A DNA stretch of 64,000 nt from Yinghuangia elevatio (GCF_040649515.1 NZ_JBEZFP010000005.1:62001-126000); one strand, 5' to 3'; shown: positions 25,714-34,585, counted from the stretch's first letter. The notes: a model not told the origin generated them from the sequence alone. Numbers and translations are program-made.

Positions 25714-26648
25714 GACGACGGCCTCCCGGTTCCGCCGCGGCCTTCGCCGCCGCCTCGGCTGACGGCGGCGAGCGCCGCGGGAACGATGGCGAGCAGGAGC
25801 GCGAATCCGAGCCAGGTCGCGAGGTCCCAGACGCCGCTTTCCTCCTCCGGCTCGGCGGCCGCGGCGGGCCGCCTGGTCGGGAAGGGCGCCGCGGCGGGCG
25901 GAGCCGGCGGTGCGGGCGGAACGACCACCGGCTCCGGCGCGGGGGGCCGGGGCGCGGGCGGCGGGACCACCCGGTCCACCGCGACCGGAACGACCGTACG
26001 TGGGGCGGGCGGAGGCGAGGGCGGCGGTGCGGGCGGCGGAGGCGGTGTGGGCCTGGGGGCCGGCGGCGGGGGCGGAGGTGTCGGCTTGGGCGCGGGAGGA
26101 GGCGGGGGCGGCGGAGGTGGCGGCGGAGGCGGTGGCGGAGGCGGGTTGAAGTCGACGCCGACATTGTTGTCCTGGTTGACCACGCCTCCGCCGGGGTCGT
26201 TGTTGTGCTGGATGACCGTGATGCCGGGCGACGGCTTGCCGGGGGCGGGCGGCTTCGCGGGCGGGGGAACCGCCGGGGTGGGTGCGGCGGACGGTGCCGG
26301 CGGGGGTGCGGCCGGGCGCCCCGCCGGGTTCGGGCACGGGCACGAGCAATGCGTGCGGCCGAGCAGCGGCACCGCGGCGAGGGCGCGTACGACGGCGGAG
26401 ACCGGATCGCAGGGCAGCAGCGGCAAGGCGCCGGCGCGCGGCTTGGACCGGTGGCCGGGCTGATCACCAGGTTGATGAGTTGTCAGAACCCGGACCGCGG
26501 ACGGTGGTTGGGCAAGCGACTGGAAAGGCGGTGCGGACGGGGCGGGCAACGCGGCGGCTGGGTGGGCGACGGCGGCCAAGGCACAGGCCGCGAGGGGCAC
26601 CGCGCCGAGCATGGCGCGCGGTGCCGGACGGACGTACTTCACAAGCAT
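25710..26648 (-). CDS. Exported polyproline protein of unknown function
   Basis: 312 residues with a signal peptide (MLVKYVRPAPRAMLGAVPLA then ALAAVAHPAAALPAP). A cysteine cluster (THCSCPCPNP) follows, then ITVIQHNN and VVNQDNNVGVDFN, an Asn-rich patch, and a run of about 17 prolines followed by PAPKPTP/PAPRPTP repeats. A C-terminal membrane span (VWDLATWLGFALLLAIVPAA) ends the protein. It would be a wall-spanning stalk anchored in the membrane. It is read divergently from the encapsulin gene and is coupled to the DUF4239 gene. Upstream in-frame starts exist; 26648 begins the best signal peptide. Confidence 0.68.
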   Translation of the reverse strand: MLVKYVRPAPRAMLGAVPLAACALAAVAHPAAALPAPSAPPFQSLAQPPSAVRVLTTHQPGDQPGHRSKPRAGALPLLPCDPVSAVVRALAAVPLLGRTHCSCPCPNPAGRPAAPPPAPSAAPTPAVPPPAKPPAPGKPSPGITVIQHNNDPGGGVVNQDNNVGVDFNPPPPPPPPPPPPPPPPPAPKPTPPPPPPAPRPTPPPPPAPPPSPPPAPRTVVPVAVDRVVPPPAPRPPAPEPVVVPPAPPAPPAAAPFPTRRPAAAAEPEEESGVWDLATWLGFALLLAIVPAALAAVSRGGGEGRGGTGRPSS

Positions 26649-26763
26649 GGTCTCAGGGTGGGTGACGACCGGGCGGCCGGGAACGAGATCGCCGCAAGAT
26701 AGCCCGTTCGTGTATCGGCCGCGCGACATTGTCACGTTCTGCCGCTTTCAACCACACACTTTC

Positions 26764-26777
26764 GTGTTATTGATCAC
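26764..26777. promoter_or_regulatory. Possible Crp-like site before eshA
   Basis: GTGTTATTGATCAC fits the GTG-N8-CAC outline of a Crp half-site pair, with one perfect half (TCAC). It lies about 80 bases before the encapsulin ATG in the AT-richest part of the gap. A single imperfect match, so tentative. Confidence 0.25.
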
Positions 26778-26856
26778 CATCTTTCCCACCGCCCAGGATG
26801 GTTGGCGCAAGCCCGAGTTCCGGGTTCTCGGGCGGTTCCAGGGGAGGTCATGTCTG

Positions 26857-28272
26857 ATGACGGTCGACGCGGATTACGACATCGAGGCGAACGGCGGAGA
26901 CCCGCGACAGAGCCTCGGAACGGCCGCGGCACGCAACCTCGCCACGACCACCAAGTCCGCCCCGCAGATGCAGGGCATCAGTTCGCGGTGGCTGCTGCGG
27001 ATGCTGCCGTGGGTGAACGTCGCGGGCGGCACCTACCGGGTCAACCGGCGGCTGTCGTACTCGGTGGGCAAGGGGCGCGTGAGCTTCGCGCAGACCGCCG
27101 ACACGGTGCAGGTGGTACCCCCCACGCTGTGCGAACTCCCGCTGCTGCGCGGCTTCGAGGACGACGAGGTCCTGGCCGCCATCGCGGCGCGCTTCCAGCA
27201 GCGCGAGTTCGCGGCGGGCGAGGTCATCACCGAGGCGGGGCAGCCGATGGACCAGGTGCACCTGGTCGCACACGGCAAGATCAACAAGTTGGGGGACGGC
27301 AAGTACGGGGACCAGACCGTGGTCGGCGTGCTCGCGGGGGGCGACCACTTCGGCGACGAGGCGCTGGTCGAAGAGGACGCGCGCTGGCCGTACAACGCGA
27401 CCGCGTCGACGTCGGGCACGCTGATGACGCTGCCCCGGCAGGCGTTCCAGGCGCTGGTCGACCAGTCCCCCGAACTGCTGGTGCAGATCGCGCAGTTCCT
27501 GGCCAGCGCGCAGCAGTCGACGAACAGGCACGGCGAGGCGGCGATCGAGCTGGCGGCCGGCCACGAGGGCGAGATCGACCTGCCCGGCACGTTCGTGGAC
27601 TACGAGCTGTCCCCGCGCGAGTACGAACTGAGCGTCGCCCAGACGGTGTTGCGGGTGCACAGCCGCGTCGCGGACCTCTACAACCAGCCGATGAACCAGA
27701 TCGAGCACCAGTTGAAGCTCACCATCGAGGCGTTGCGCGAACGTCAGGAGCACGAGCTGGTCAACAACCCCGAGTTCGGCCTGCTGCACAACGCGGACCA
27801 CGAGCAGCGCATCCACACGCACCACGGTCCGCCCACCCCGGACGACCTGGACGAGCTGCTCGCGCGCCGCCGCGACACGTCGCTGTTCCTGGCGCACCCG
27901 CGCACCATCGCGGCGTTCGGGCGCGAGTGCAACCGGCTCGGGCTCTACCCGGACACCGTGCAGTTGCAGGGGAGCAGCGTGCCCGCCTGGCGCGGCGTGC
28001 CCGTCCTGCCGTGCAACAAGATCCCCATCCAGGACGGCCACACGTCGAGCATCATCGCGATGCGTCTCGGCGAGGACAACCAGGGCGTCGTCGGACTCCA
28101 CCAGACGGGCCTGCCCGACGAGTTCGAGCCCGGACTGTCGGTGCGGTTCATGGGGATCAACGAAAAGGCGGTCATCTCCTACCTGGTGAGCGCCTACTAC
28201 TCGGCGGCCGTACTGGTGCCGGACGCGCTCGGCGTCCTGGAGAACGTCGAGATCGCCCGCCCGCGCGACTGA
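26857..28272 (+). CDS. eshA: Family 2B encapsulin shell protein with cyclic-nucleotide-binding domain (EshA)
   Basis: 471 residues, the length of Streptomyces EshA. Residues 1-90 form the N-terminal arm. A Crp-type nucleotide-binding domain spans about 92-215 (CELPLLRGF, VHLVAHGKINKL, GGDHFGDEALVEEDARWPYN). The rest has the HK97-like shell sequence of family 2B encapsulins (NNPEFGLLHNADHEQRI, RRRDTSLFLAHPRTIAAF, WRGVPVLPCNKIPI). Such proteins assemble into capsid-like compartments; EshA was first studied for effects on sporulation and antibiotic production. The known 2B cargos (cysteine desulfurase, polyprenyl transferase, terpene cyclase, sugar kinase) are not adjacent. ATG 26857 has GGGGAGG at 26841-26847. 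Confidence 0.92.
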   Translation: MTVDADYDIEANGGDPRQSLGTAAARNLATTTKSAPQMQGISSRWLLRMLPWVNVAGGTYRVNRRLSYSVGKGRVSFAQTADTVQVVPPTLCELPLLRGFEDDEVLAAIAARFQQREFAAGEVITEAGQPMDQVHLVAHGKINKLGDGKYGDQTVVGVLAGGDHFGDEALVEEDARWPYNATASTSGTLMTLPRQAFQALVDQSPELLVQIAQFLASAQQSTNRHGEAAIELAAGHEGEIDLPGTFVDYELSPREYELSVAQTVLRVHSRVADLYNQPMNQIEHQLKLTIEALRERQEHELVNNPEFGLLHNADHEQRIHTHHGPPTPDDLDELLARRRDTSLFLAHPRTIAAFGRECNRLGLYPDTVQLQGSSVPAWRGVPVLPCNKIPIQDGHTSSIIAMRLGEDNQGVVGLHQTGLPDEFEPGLSVRFMGINEKAVISYLVSAYYSAAVLVPDALGVLENVEIARPRD

Positions 28273-28290
28273 TCCCGCGGGGCCACGGAC

Positions 28291-28325
28291 GGGGTACGGC
28301 CGTGCCGCGCGCACGGCCGTACCCC
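28291..28325 (+). terminator. Hairpin after eshA
   Basis: Perfect 15-bp stem (28291-28305 with 28311-28325) and a 5-base loop, 18 bases after the eshA stop. No T-run follows, so it may terminate partly or act as an RNA stabiliser before the DUF4239 gene. Confidence 0.6.
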
Positions 28326-28391
28326 CGCACGACCCTGACCCTTCCGACCCCACGAACCCCCGCAAGGGGACACGCACACTAAGGGGCCGTC

Positions 28392-29156
28392 ATGAGTTGG
28401 TCCGGATTCTTCATCATCCTCGGGACGCTGGTCGGCGTCGCCGGCTGCATCTACGTGGTGCAGCGGTTCGTCCCGCACCCGCTGCGCGAGCAGCACAACG
28501 ACGTCGCGGGGTTCATCTTCGCGGCGGTCGGCGTCCTGTACGCCGTCCTCCTGGCCTTCGTGGTGATCGCGGTGTGGGAGAACCACGCGACGGCGCGCGA
28601 GACCACCTTCAAGGAGGCCGACGAGCTCGCGGGGCTGTACTGGGTCGCGCGGGAACTCCCGCTGCCACTCGGTGCGGAGCTGGAAAAGCAGACGCTCGAT
28701 TATGCAAAAACGGTCATGCACAAGGAATGGCCGATGATGACCGAGCACAAGAGCAGCCCCGAGGCCACCCAGCTGGTCTACGGCCTGCGCGAGAGCGTCA
28801 TGTCGTACACGCCGGGCGGTCCCCGCGAGGAGATCCTGTACGAGCGCGCCGTCAACCACCTGGAGGACATGGCCTCCGCACGGCGCGAGCGGCTCAACCA
28901 GGTCGACGAGGACGTGCCCACGCTGCTGTGGATCGCGCTGATCGCGGGGGCGGCCCTGACCATCGGCTTCACGTTCCTGTTCGGGCTGTCGAACACCTTC
29001 TCGCACGGCCTCATGGTGCTGATGCTGAGCGGGCTGATCGTGGTGTCGCTGGTGGTGATCAAGGAAATGGACTTCCCGTACAACGGGGTGACGAAGATCC
29101 ATCCGACGGCCTTCGAAGTGTTCCTCGACCGGCTGCCACCACCGAGGACGGTGTAG
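28392..29156 (+). CDS. DUF4239 membrane protein (second copy)
   Basis: A 254-residue DUF4239 protein with the same plan as the one at 24952-25713: two N-terminal spans (FIILGTLVGVAGCIYVV; FIFAAVGVLYAVLLAFVVIAVW), a cytoplasmic helical part with EWPMMTEHKSSPEATQLVYG, and two C-terminal spans (LLWIALIAGAALTIGFTFLFG; LMVLMLSGLIVVSLVVI). Family members often carry ENHATARET after span two, as here. It is co-directional with eshA and 119 bases behind it, so it may be partly co-transcribed through the hairpin. Function unknown; the paired placement around the shell gene is the main clue. Confidence 0.87.
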   Translation: MSWSGFFIILGTLVGVAGCIYVVQRFVPHPLREQHNDVAGFIFAAVGVLYAVLLAFVVIAVWENHATARETTFKEADELAGLYWVARELPLPLGAELEKQTLDYAKTVMHKEWPMMTEHKSSPEATQLVYGLRESVMSYTPGGPREEILYERAVNHLEDMASARRERLNQVDEDVPTLLWIALIAGAALTIGFTFLFGLSNTFSHGLMVLMLSGLIVVSLVVIKEMDFPYNGVTKIHPTAFEVFLDRLPPPRTV

Positions 29157-29173
29157 CACCGGGCGCGCTCGAC

Positions 29174-29213
29174 GCCCTGGGCCGGTCCGGCCGCCGCCGG
29201 ACCGGCCCAGGGC
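29174..29213 (+). terminator. Strong terminator hairpin after the DUF4239 gene
   Basis: A perfect 17-bp GC-rich stem (29174-29190 with 29197-29213) and 6-base loop, 17 bases after the stop, followed by GTCCTT. It separates the eshA/DUF4239 unit from the AhpD-like gene. Confidence 0.75.
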
Positions 29214-29277
29214 CGTCCTTGCAACCTGACGAGCCGTCACTTACCGTCGCGAAGCAGGGGCCAATCGAGGAGGCGGC

Positions 29278-29781
29278 ATGGCACGGATCGAGATCCCGGA
29301 CGGCGACACGCCCGAGGTGGTGCGGGCGCTCACGCTGGCGCCGCATTTCGCCGAGGTGGTGTGGGCGTACGAGCAGGCGGTCGCCAAGAGCCCCCTGGAC
29401 CGGCGGCTGCACGAGTTGGTGCGCATGCGCATCGCGCTGATCAACGAGTGCGTGGTGTGCCTGAACTGGCGGAACAAGGACTGGGGCGTGACCGAGGAGG
29501 AGCTCGCCGCGGTCGGCGACTACGCCGCCAGTGACCTGTTCTCGGCGCAGGAGAAGCTCGTCCTCGAGTACGCCGAGCGCTTCGCGACCGACTCCGCGCG
29601 CATCGCCGACGACCTGATCGAACGCCTGGTCGAGCAGCTGGGCGCGTCGGGGGTCGCGGACCTGACCCTGGTGGCCGGCAAGTACCTCGCGATGGGCCGC
29701 TTCATGCAGGTCCTGGGGCTGGACCAGGCATGCAACCTGGTCTTCGACGACAGCGGCGAACTCGTCGTCACGACCGTCTGA
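29278..29781 (+). CDS. Carboxymuconolactone decarboxylase / AhpD-like protein
   Basis: A 167-residue all-helical protein of the CMD/AhpD family. The redox motif NECVVCLNWRN (CxxC near residues 60-63) and the downstream helix LTLVAGKYLAMGRFMQVLGL are present. CxxC members act as alkylhydroperoxidase-type thiol enzymes; a true decarboxylase would lack this pair, so a peroxide-related role is more likely. GAGGAGG lies just before the ATG. It follows the encapsulin unit after a terminator, so it is probably a separate transcript. Confidence 0.85.
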   Translation: MARIEIPDGDTPEVVRALTLAPHFAEVVWAYEQAVAKSPLDRRLHELVRMRIALINECVVCLNWRNKDWGVTEEELAAVGDYAASDLFSAQEKLVLEYAERFATDSARIADDLIERLVEQLGASGVADLTLVAGKYLAMGRFMQVLGLDQACNLVFDDSGELVVTTV

Positions 29782-29814
29782 GCCGTCGGGGCAGAGCGCC
29801 GTCCGCCGCCGCGC

Positions 29815-29863
29815 CGTTTGCCGTTTGGCGTTTGGCGTTTGGCGTTTGGCGTTTGCCGTTTGC
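29815..29863. repeat. 7-bp tandem repeat
   Basis: Seven uninterrupted copies of CGTTTGG/CGTTTGC in the gap after the AhpD-like gene. This copy structure is prone to slippage; no gene spans it. Confidence 0.95.
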
Positions 29864-30024
29864 GCGGTTCGCCAGGTGCGCCGTTCGTCGTTGCGCCGAC
29901 GCTGATTGCCGACGCCGTACGTCGCGAGCGGGGAGGCTCGCGGCGTACGGCGCACTCGGCTGCCGCCACGCGCCCGGCCGGGGCCAGGTGTCAGGTGCCT
30001 GATGCCGGAGTGCCGCGGCGGTTG

Positions 30025-32919
30025 TCAGTACCGGCGGTCCACCACCGCCCCGGTCGCCGCCGTCCACACGATGTACCCGAACTGGAAGTCCGACCTGCGG
30101 CCGCCCGGCACCGCGTACTCGTCGCTCGTCGGGTAGCCGAGATAGGAACGCTCGGCGCCGCGTGCGGTCCACCGGGTCCGGATCAGGCCGTGCACCTCGT
30201 GCGCGCCGGTCGCGGGCGACCACAAGACGGCGCCGCCCTCGAACGTGTTGGCGCGGCCGCGGCCGTCCGCCGTGGGCGTCTCGTCGGTGGTCGGGAAGCC
30301 GAGGATGCCGCCGTCCCAGCCGAACTGGCCGTACTTCGTGAAGATCGCGCCGTACACGCTGCGTGCGCCGGTCGAGCTCTTCCAGTAGACGGCGCCGTTC
30401 TGGAAGTTGTTGTAGCGGCCCGCTCCGCTGCGCGTCGTGGCCTCGTCGGTGGTCGGGTAGCCGTTCGGCCCGCGCTCCCAGCCGAGCGCCGCCCACTTGC
30501 TGCGGATCGCGCCATAGACGAGATGCGCCCCGGTGCCGGGCGTCCAGTACGACGACGCGCCGTTCGCAAAGTGGTTGAAGCGCCCGACCCCGTCCGGGGT
30601 ACGCGTCTCGTCGGTGAGTGGTGCGCCGAACACCGGGGCGCCGCCGCCCGCGAGGTAGTTGCCGAGGATCATGCCGTGCACCTCGTGCACCCCCGTCGCG
30701 GGCGTCCAGTACGCACGTCCGCCCGCGAAGTCCCGGTGGCGCAGCGCCGCGTCGCCCGTCTCCGGCCCCGTCGGCGCGCCGAGCAGCGTGCGGAAGGCGG
30801 CGTCCGTCGCGTACCGCCGGTCGATCGGGGTCAGGTAGTTCGTGGTCAGCGTGACGTCGCCGTCGGGCATGACGAGCTCGCGTGACCTGGACCCGCCGTC
30901 CGCCCACGACGCGAAGGTGGCTACCCCGTCGACCGCGACCTCGGGGGCTATCACCGTGACCCGCGCCCCGACCGTCAGCGGCACGCTCCGCACGGCCATG
31001 GCGTTGACCGTCACCGCGGCGGGGGTGGTGCCCGCGATCGTGAGGGTGCGGAGTTTGGGCTTGGCCGTGTAGGTCGTACTGGCCACCACGCCGTCGCCGT
31101 CCGTCGCGGACGCGGTGACGACCAGACTCGTGTTGTCGCCGTGGTCGGTGAACGGCACCGCGTATGCGGGCCCGTCGAACGACGTGCCCACGTGGTCGTG
31201 GCAGTACGGGCCGCTGCAGTGCAGGATCGTCGAGGTCCAGCGGATCGCGAGCGGACCGCTCTCGGCGTCGGTCGCGCTCGCGGTCAGGTGCACCGGGTCG
31301 CCGACCTTGAACACCGTGCCCGGCGGCGGTGTGGTGAGCGTCAGCACCGGCGCGTTGTTCGCCGGAACGACGGTGACCTCCACGGTGTTCGCGGCGCCCG
31401 AGGGGTCGCGCACGGTCAGCCGCGCGGTGAGCGGGCTGGTGCCCGGAGCCGCGTACGTGTGGCTCACCCGGAGCCCCGTCGCACCGGTGCCGTCGCCGAA
31501 CTCCCAGGTGTACGTGAGCGGATCGCCGTCGAGGTCGGTCGAGCCGCCGCCGTCGAAGGTCACCGTGCGGGTGGCGGCGTCGGTGGTCGTGGTGGCCTGG
31601 GCGGTAGGGGCTCGGTTGCCCGGGGCGTAGACGAGCCGGCGCAGCTTGGCACCGACGATGTCGGCGTAGACGATGTCGCCGTTGACCGCGGTGCCGAACT
31701 TGACCGGGGCGCCGATGCCGGTGCCGAAGCCGCCGGCCTCGGGGGGCCGGGTGAGGTTGCCGGCGGCGTCGTACTTGAGCGTGTATAGGCGGTTGGAGCT
31801 GTAGTCGCCGAAGAAGTACGCGCCCCGGTAGGCCGCGGGATAGGAGCTCCCGGTGTAGACGACCCCGCCGGTGACGGCGGTGCCCTGCGGGCCGTGCACG
31901 TACGTCCACAGCGGCTTGGCGCCGCCCACGCCGCGGCAGGCGTCGAGGTCGGCGTACCCGGGCGAAGGTGCGTTGCCCTCGCGGCAGGGCCAGCCGTAAT
32001 TGGAACCGGGCCGGATCAGGTTGACCTCCTCCCAGGTGAAGAAGCCGACGTCGCCGAGGACCGGGGCTCCGGTGGCGGGATCGAGGCTGAAGCGGAAGGG
32101 GCTGCGGAAGCCGTACGCGTGGATCCGGCTGCGCCACGACGTGGGGTTCGCCGCGTCGTAGAACGGGTTGTCGGGCACGCCGCGCCCGTCCGGGTACATG
32201 TGGATCAACTTGCCGTAGCCGCCGGAGAGATCCTGCGCGCGGAAGGCGAGCGGGTCGACGAAGCGGTAGTCGGCGCTGTCGCCGATGGAGACCCACAGCG
32301 TGCCGTCGGGGGCGGCGATGATCGTGGTGATGGTGTGGGTGTGCGCGTTGGCCACAAGGTCGATGAGGACGCGCGGGTTGGTGAGCCCGCTCGGCTCGCC
32401 GGTTCCGGACCCGGCCCCGGTCCCGGTCCCAGTCCCAGTCCCAGTCACTGTCCATGACTCCAGACGCAGATGCCAGACCCCGTCGACGGTGACGACGCGC
32501 GAGGTGTAGATCGTGCGCGAGGTGTTGTAGTCGTGGGCGACCGCGAGCCCGACGAGACCGAGGTCCTGCTCGGTGGTGACCGGCAGTTGGGCGACGGTGC
32601 GGGCGGCGCCCGCCGAGGACACCCAGGCGACCCGGCCGTTCTTGCCGGTCGTGAAGTAGCCGCCGTCCGGCGTCCACGCGAAGTCGGTCAGCAGCTCGGA
32701 TTGCCCGGTGGGCATGTCGCGCAGTTGGAAGCCGACCGGCAGCGCGGGCGCCGCCGACGCGGTGCCGCCGCCCCTGAGGACGACAAGGGGTATGGCGAGG
32801 AGCGCGGCGAGCAGGACGGTGAGGACGGCTCTTACAGGTCTTACGGCCCTTACGGGCCAGACGGCTCTTACAGGTCTTACGGCTCGTGCGGCGGATATAT
32901 CGGCGGGCTTTGCGTCCAT
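30025..32919 (-). CDS. Secreted PQQ-type sugar dehydrogenase with PKD and LGFP repeats
   Basis: A 964-residue exported protein. An Arg/Val-rich repeat head (VRAV/VRPV units) leads into a signal peptide ending GGGTASAAPA. Residues about 60-420 are a GSDH-like beta-propeller, with DFAWTPDGGYFTTGKNGRVA, HTITTIIAAPDGTLWVSIGD and GSNYGWPCREGN. A PKD domain follows (DGGGSTDLDGDPLTYTWEFG), a second Ig-like region, then about five LGFP repeats (FGAPLTDET, NGYPTTDEA, LGFPTTDET, LGYPTSDEY). LGFP repeats tether proteins to the actinobacterial wall. It likely oxidises sugars at the surface; bound PQQ is a family expectation only. A TGTGTG linker comes from hexamer repeats. Confidence 0.85.
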   Translation of the reverse strand: MDAKPADISAARAVRPVRAVWPVRAVRPVRAVLTVLLAALLAIPLVVLRGGGTASAAPALPVGFQLRDMPTGQSELLTDFAWTPDGGYFTTGKNGRVAWVSSAGAARTVAQLPVTTEQDLGLVGLAVAHDYNTSRTIYTSRVVTVDGVWHLRLESWTVTGTGTGTGTGAGSGTGEPSGLTNPRVLIDLVANAHTHTITTIIAAPDGTLWVSIGDSADYRFVDPLAFRAQDLSGGYGKLIHMYPDGRGVPDNPFYDAANPTSWRSRIHAYGFRSPFRFSLDPATGAPVLGDVGFFTWEEVNLIRPGSNYGWPCREGNAPSPGYADLDACRGVGGAKPLWTYVHGPQGTAVTGGVVYTGSSYPAAYRGAYFFGDYSSNRLYTLKYDAAGNLTRPPEAGGFGTGIGAPVKFGTAVNGDIVYADIVGAKLRRLVYAPGNRAPTAQATTTTDAATRTVTFDGGGSTDLDGDPLTYTWEFGDGTGATGLRVSHTYAAPGTSPLTARLTVRDPSGAANTVEVTVVPANNAPVLTLTTPPPGTVFKVGDPVHLTASATDAESGPLAIRWTSTILHCSGPYCHDHVGTSFDGPAYAVPFTDHGDNTSLVVTASATDGDGVVASTTYTAKPKLRTLTIAGTTPAAVTVNAMAVRSVPLTVGARVTVIAPEVAVDGVATFASWADGGSRSRELVMPDGDVTLTTNYLTPIDRRYATDAAFRTLLGAPTGPETGDAALRHRDFAGGRAYWTPATGVHEVHGMILGNYLAGGGAPVFGAPLTDETRTPDGVGRFNHFANGASSYWTPGTGAHLVYGAIRSKWAALGWERGPNGYPTTDEATTRSGAGRYNNFQNGAVYWKSSTGARSVYGAIFTKYGQFGWDGGILGFPTTDETPTADGRGRANTFEGGAVLWSPATGAHEVHGLIRTRWTARGAERSYLGYPTSDEYAVPGGRRSDFQFGYIVWTAATGAVVDRRY

Positions 32920-33034
32920 GAAGGCCCCCAAAGAAGGACATACGCCTGCGTACTGCGTATGACGCTTCCGGCAAGGGGCTTGGTTGTGCGGTTGCGGACG
33001 GTTTGTCGGGGCGGGGCCTGGGGCGGTACTGGCT

Positions 33035-34009
33035 TCAGCCGACTGGCACGGTTCGTGCCGTGATATGTGACGCGGCCAGGGCGTCGTGGCGGGCGGCGTT
33101 GCGGCGGTGCAGCGCGCCGACCCACTCGGCCGCCGCCTCCGCCTGCCGCAGGGTGGCCGGGGCCACGCCGAGAATCCGGTGCAACTCGCGTACGCCGTGG
33201 TCGAGTTGGGTGCGCCAGGCACCGAACAGGACGGTCGCGCTCTGGAACGCGGTGGGTACGGAGTGGCCGTACTCGCGCATGAGGACCGGTACGAGAGAGA
33301 GGCGCGCACCGGTCTCGATGGCACGCGGGTAGCCGGCGAGGTCCTCGTCGACGCCGACCAGCAGGCCGGCCAGTTCGTCGAGCGGCGGTACGCCTTCCGC
33401 GATCGGGCCGCCGGGACCGCCGAGGGCGGGGTCGAGGCGGTGCAGCACGGTGAGCATCGGGACGGCGGTCCGGTCGACGCGGTTGTCCAGGAACTCGGCA
33501 AGGCCCGGCGACGTGTCGGCGGCCAGCCACTGCTGCTCACGGCAGGCTGCCACGGTGTGCCGGGCCAGCGCGTCGGCGAGTTCGGGCAGCAGCCCGGCAC
33601 CGTCGGCCGCCACGATGCGCTCGTAGATGTCGGTGAGAGCGAGGTGCAGCGCGTCTGCCCCGGTCGTGTAGCCGTCCTTCAGCACGGACACCAGGGACGC
33701 GCAGTAGTCCGCGTCCCAGCCGACGGTCTCCGCGCGGTCGGCGAGTACCGCGAGCCAGGTCGCGAACAGCGCTCCGACGCGCAGCACTCCGATGGGCGCG
33801 TCGCGCATCACCTCCGCGACGGGGACGGCGGGGTGCGTACGGTCCACCTCGCCGCCTTCACCCAAGGCGTGCAGGCCCATGCGCTGTGCCCACGCGCGCG
33901 TCTCGTCCGCCACGGTCCCGCCCTCGGGATGCGGCTCGACGCGCGGACACCGCGTGCCCACATGCGTCATCGCCTCGGTGACAAGCGAGTCGACGTCGCC
34001 CCGGGGCAC
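33035..34009 (-). CDS. Terpene-synthase-like protein with degenerate metal motifs
   Basis: About 324 residues with the helical pattern of bacterial class I terpene synthases. Where the aspartate-rich DDxx(D/E) motif is expected it reads FATWLAVLADRAE. The helix with the pyrophosphate-sensing Arg is recognisable (FLDNRVDRTAVPMLTVLHRL). Where NDxxSxxxE should follow it reads LLVGVDEDLAGYPRAIETG. Both Mg-binding motifs are thus incomplete, so normal ionisation of a prenyl diphosphate is unlikely; it may be a binding protein, an inactive relic, or use a different chemistry. GTG 34009 with AGAGGGG upstream is preferred; TTG 34015 and ATG 33970 are alternatives. No prenyl transferase or P450 is adjacent. 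Confidence 0.6.
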   Translation of the reverse strand: MPRGDVDSLVTEAMTHVGTRCPRVEPHPEGGTVADETRAWAQRMGLHALGEGGEVDRTHPAVPVAEVMRDAPIGVLRVGALFATWLAVLADRAETVGWDADYCASLVSVLKDGYTTGADALHLALTDIYERIVAADGAGLLPELADALARHTVAACREQQWLAADTSPGLAEFLDNRVDRTAVPMLTVLHRLDPALGGPGGPIAEGVPPLDELAGLLVGVDEDLAGYPRAIETGARLSLVPVLMREYGHSVPTAFQSATVLFGAWRTQLDHGVRELHRILGVAPATLRQAEAAAEWVGALHRRNAARHDALAASHITARTVPVG

Positions 34010-34183
34010 GGTCAAGCCCCTCTGCTGCTGTTGCTGGTAGCCGGCTTCATGGCCATTGGCCTGCCACGGAGTGGCGCTCCCGAAACGGCGTACGTCGCCG
34101 ACACACTCGGGCGGCCTAACGCCGGACGCCGCGGGGGCGCCAAGCGGGCGAAGGACGGCAGGCGGAGAAGGGGTGACGGCGCG

Positions 34184-34585
34184 TCAGAGGCGGGAGAGCG
34201 CTTCGGCCACGGCCCGGGCCACCGCGTCGCCGGGGCTCTCGCGGTCCGCGGCTTCGGCGTCGTCCGCCGGCACCAGGTCGGGGAGTTCGGCCACCCTGGT
34301 GACGGCGTCGGCGGGGAGGTCGCCGTACAAGTGCGGGAACAGGTCACCGCCGCGCGAGGGTTCCCAGCGCAGCGCGTCGCCGAGGCGGTTCGTGTCGACG
34401 GCAAGCAGGGTGAGCCCGGTGCGTCCCGCGAAGTGGCGGCGCGCCGTCTCGCCGACCTGGGCGGCCGTCGAGAAGTGGATGTACCCGTCGCGGCGGTCGA
34501 CGTCGGATCCGGCGAACACCCCAGCGGCTTCGGCACTTTCCCACTCCGGGGTGGACAGCAGTTTGTAGATCACCGAAGGGTCCAT
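34184..34585 (-). CDS. DUF952 family protein
   Basis: A 133-residue protein with the DUF952 signature: VIYKLLSTPEWESAEAAGVF at the start, DGYIHFSTAAQVGETARRHF in the middle, then LTLLAVDTNRLGDALRWEPS and FPHLYGDLPADAV. The fold resembles ADP-ribosyl-transferase-like glutathione-independent folds in some structures, but no activity is established. It is divergent from the F420-type oxidoreductase with only 29 bases between starts, so both promoters must overlap the other gene. Confidence 0.85.
   Translation of the reverse strand: MDPSVIYKLLSTPEWESAEAAGVFAGSDVDRRDGYIHFSTAAQVGETARRHFAGRTGLTLLAVDTNRLGDALRWEPSRGGDLFPHLYGDLPADAVTRVAELPDLVPADDAEAADRESPGDAVARAVAEALSRL

Noticed and set aside
24961..26463. 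Glycine-rich plus-strand frame of 500 codons
   Set aside because: Antisense to the DUF4239 and polyproline genes; the glycine run is simply the reverse of the proline codons.
29768..32974. Long Arg/His/Pro-rich frame on the minus strand
   Set aside because: Out-of-frame shadow of the sugar dehydrogenase gene; composition is not protein-like.
33035..34009. Terpene-synthase-like protein as cargo of the encapsulin
   Set aside because: Family 2B shells do carry terpene cyclases, but this gene is 5 kb away on the other strand, has no long disordered N-terminus and lacks metal motifs; kept only as a remote possibility.
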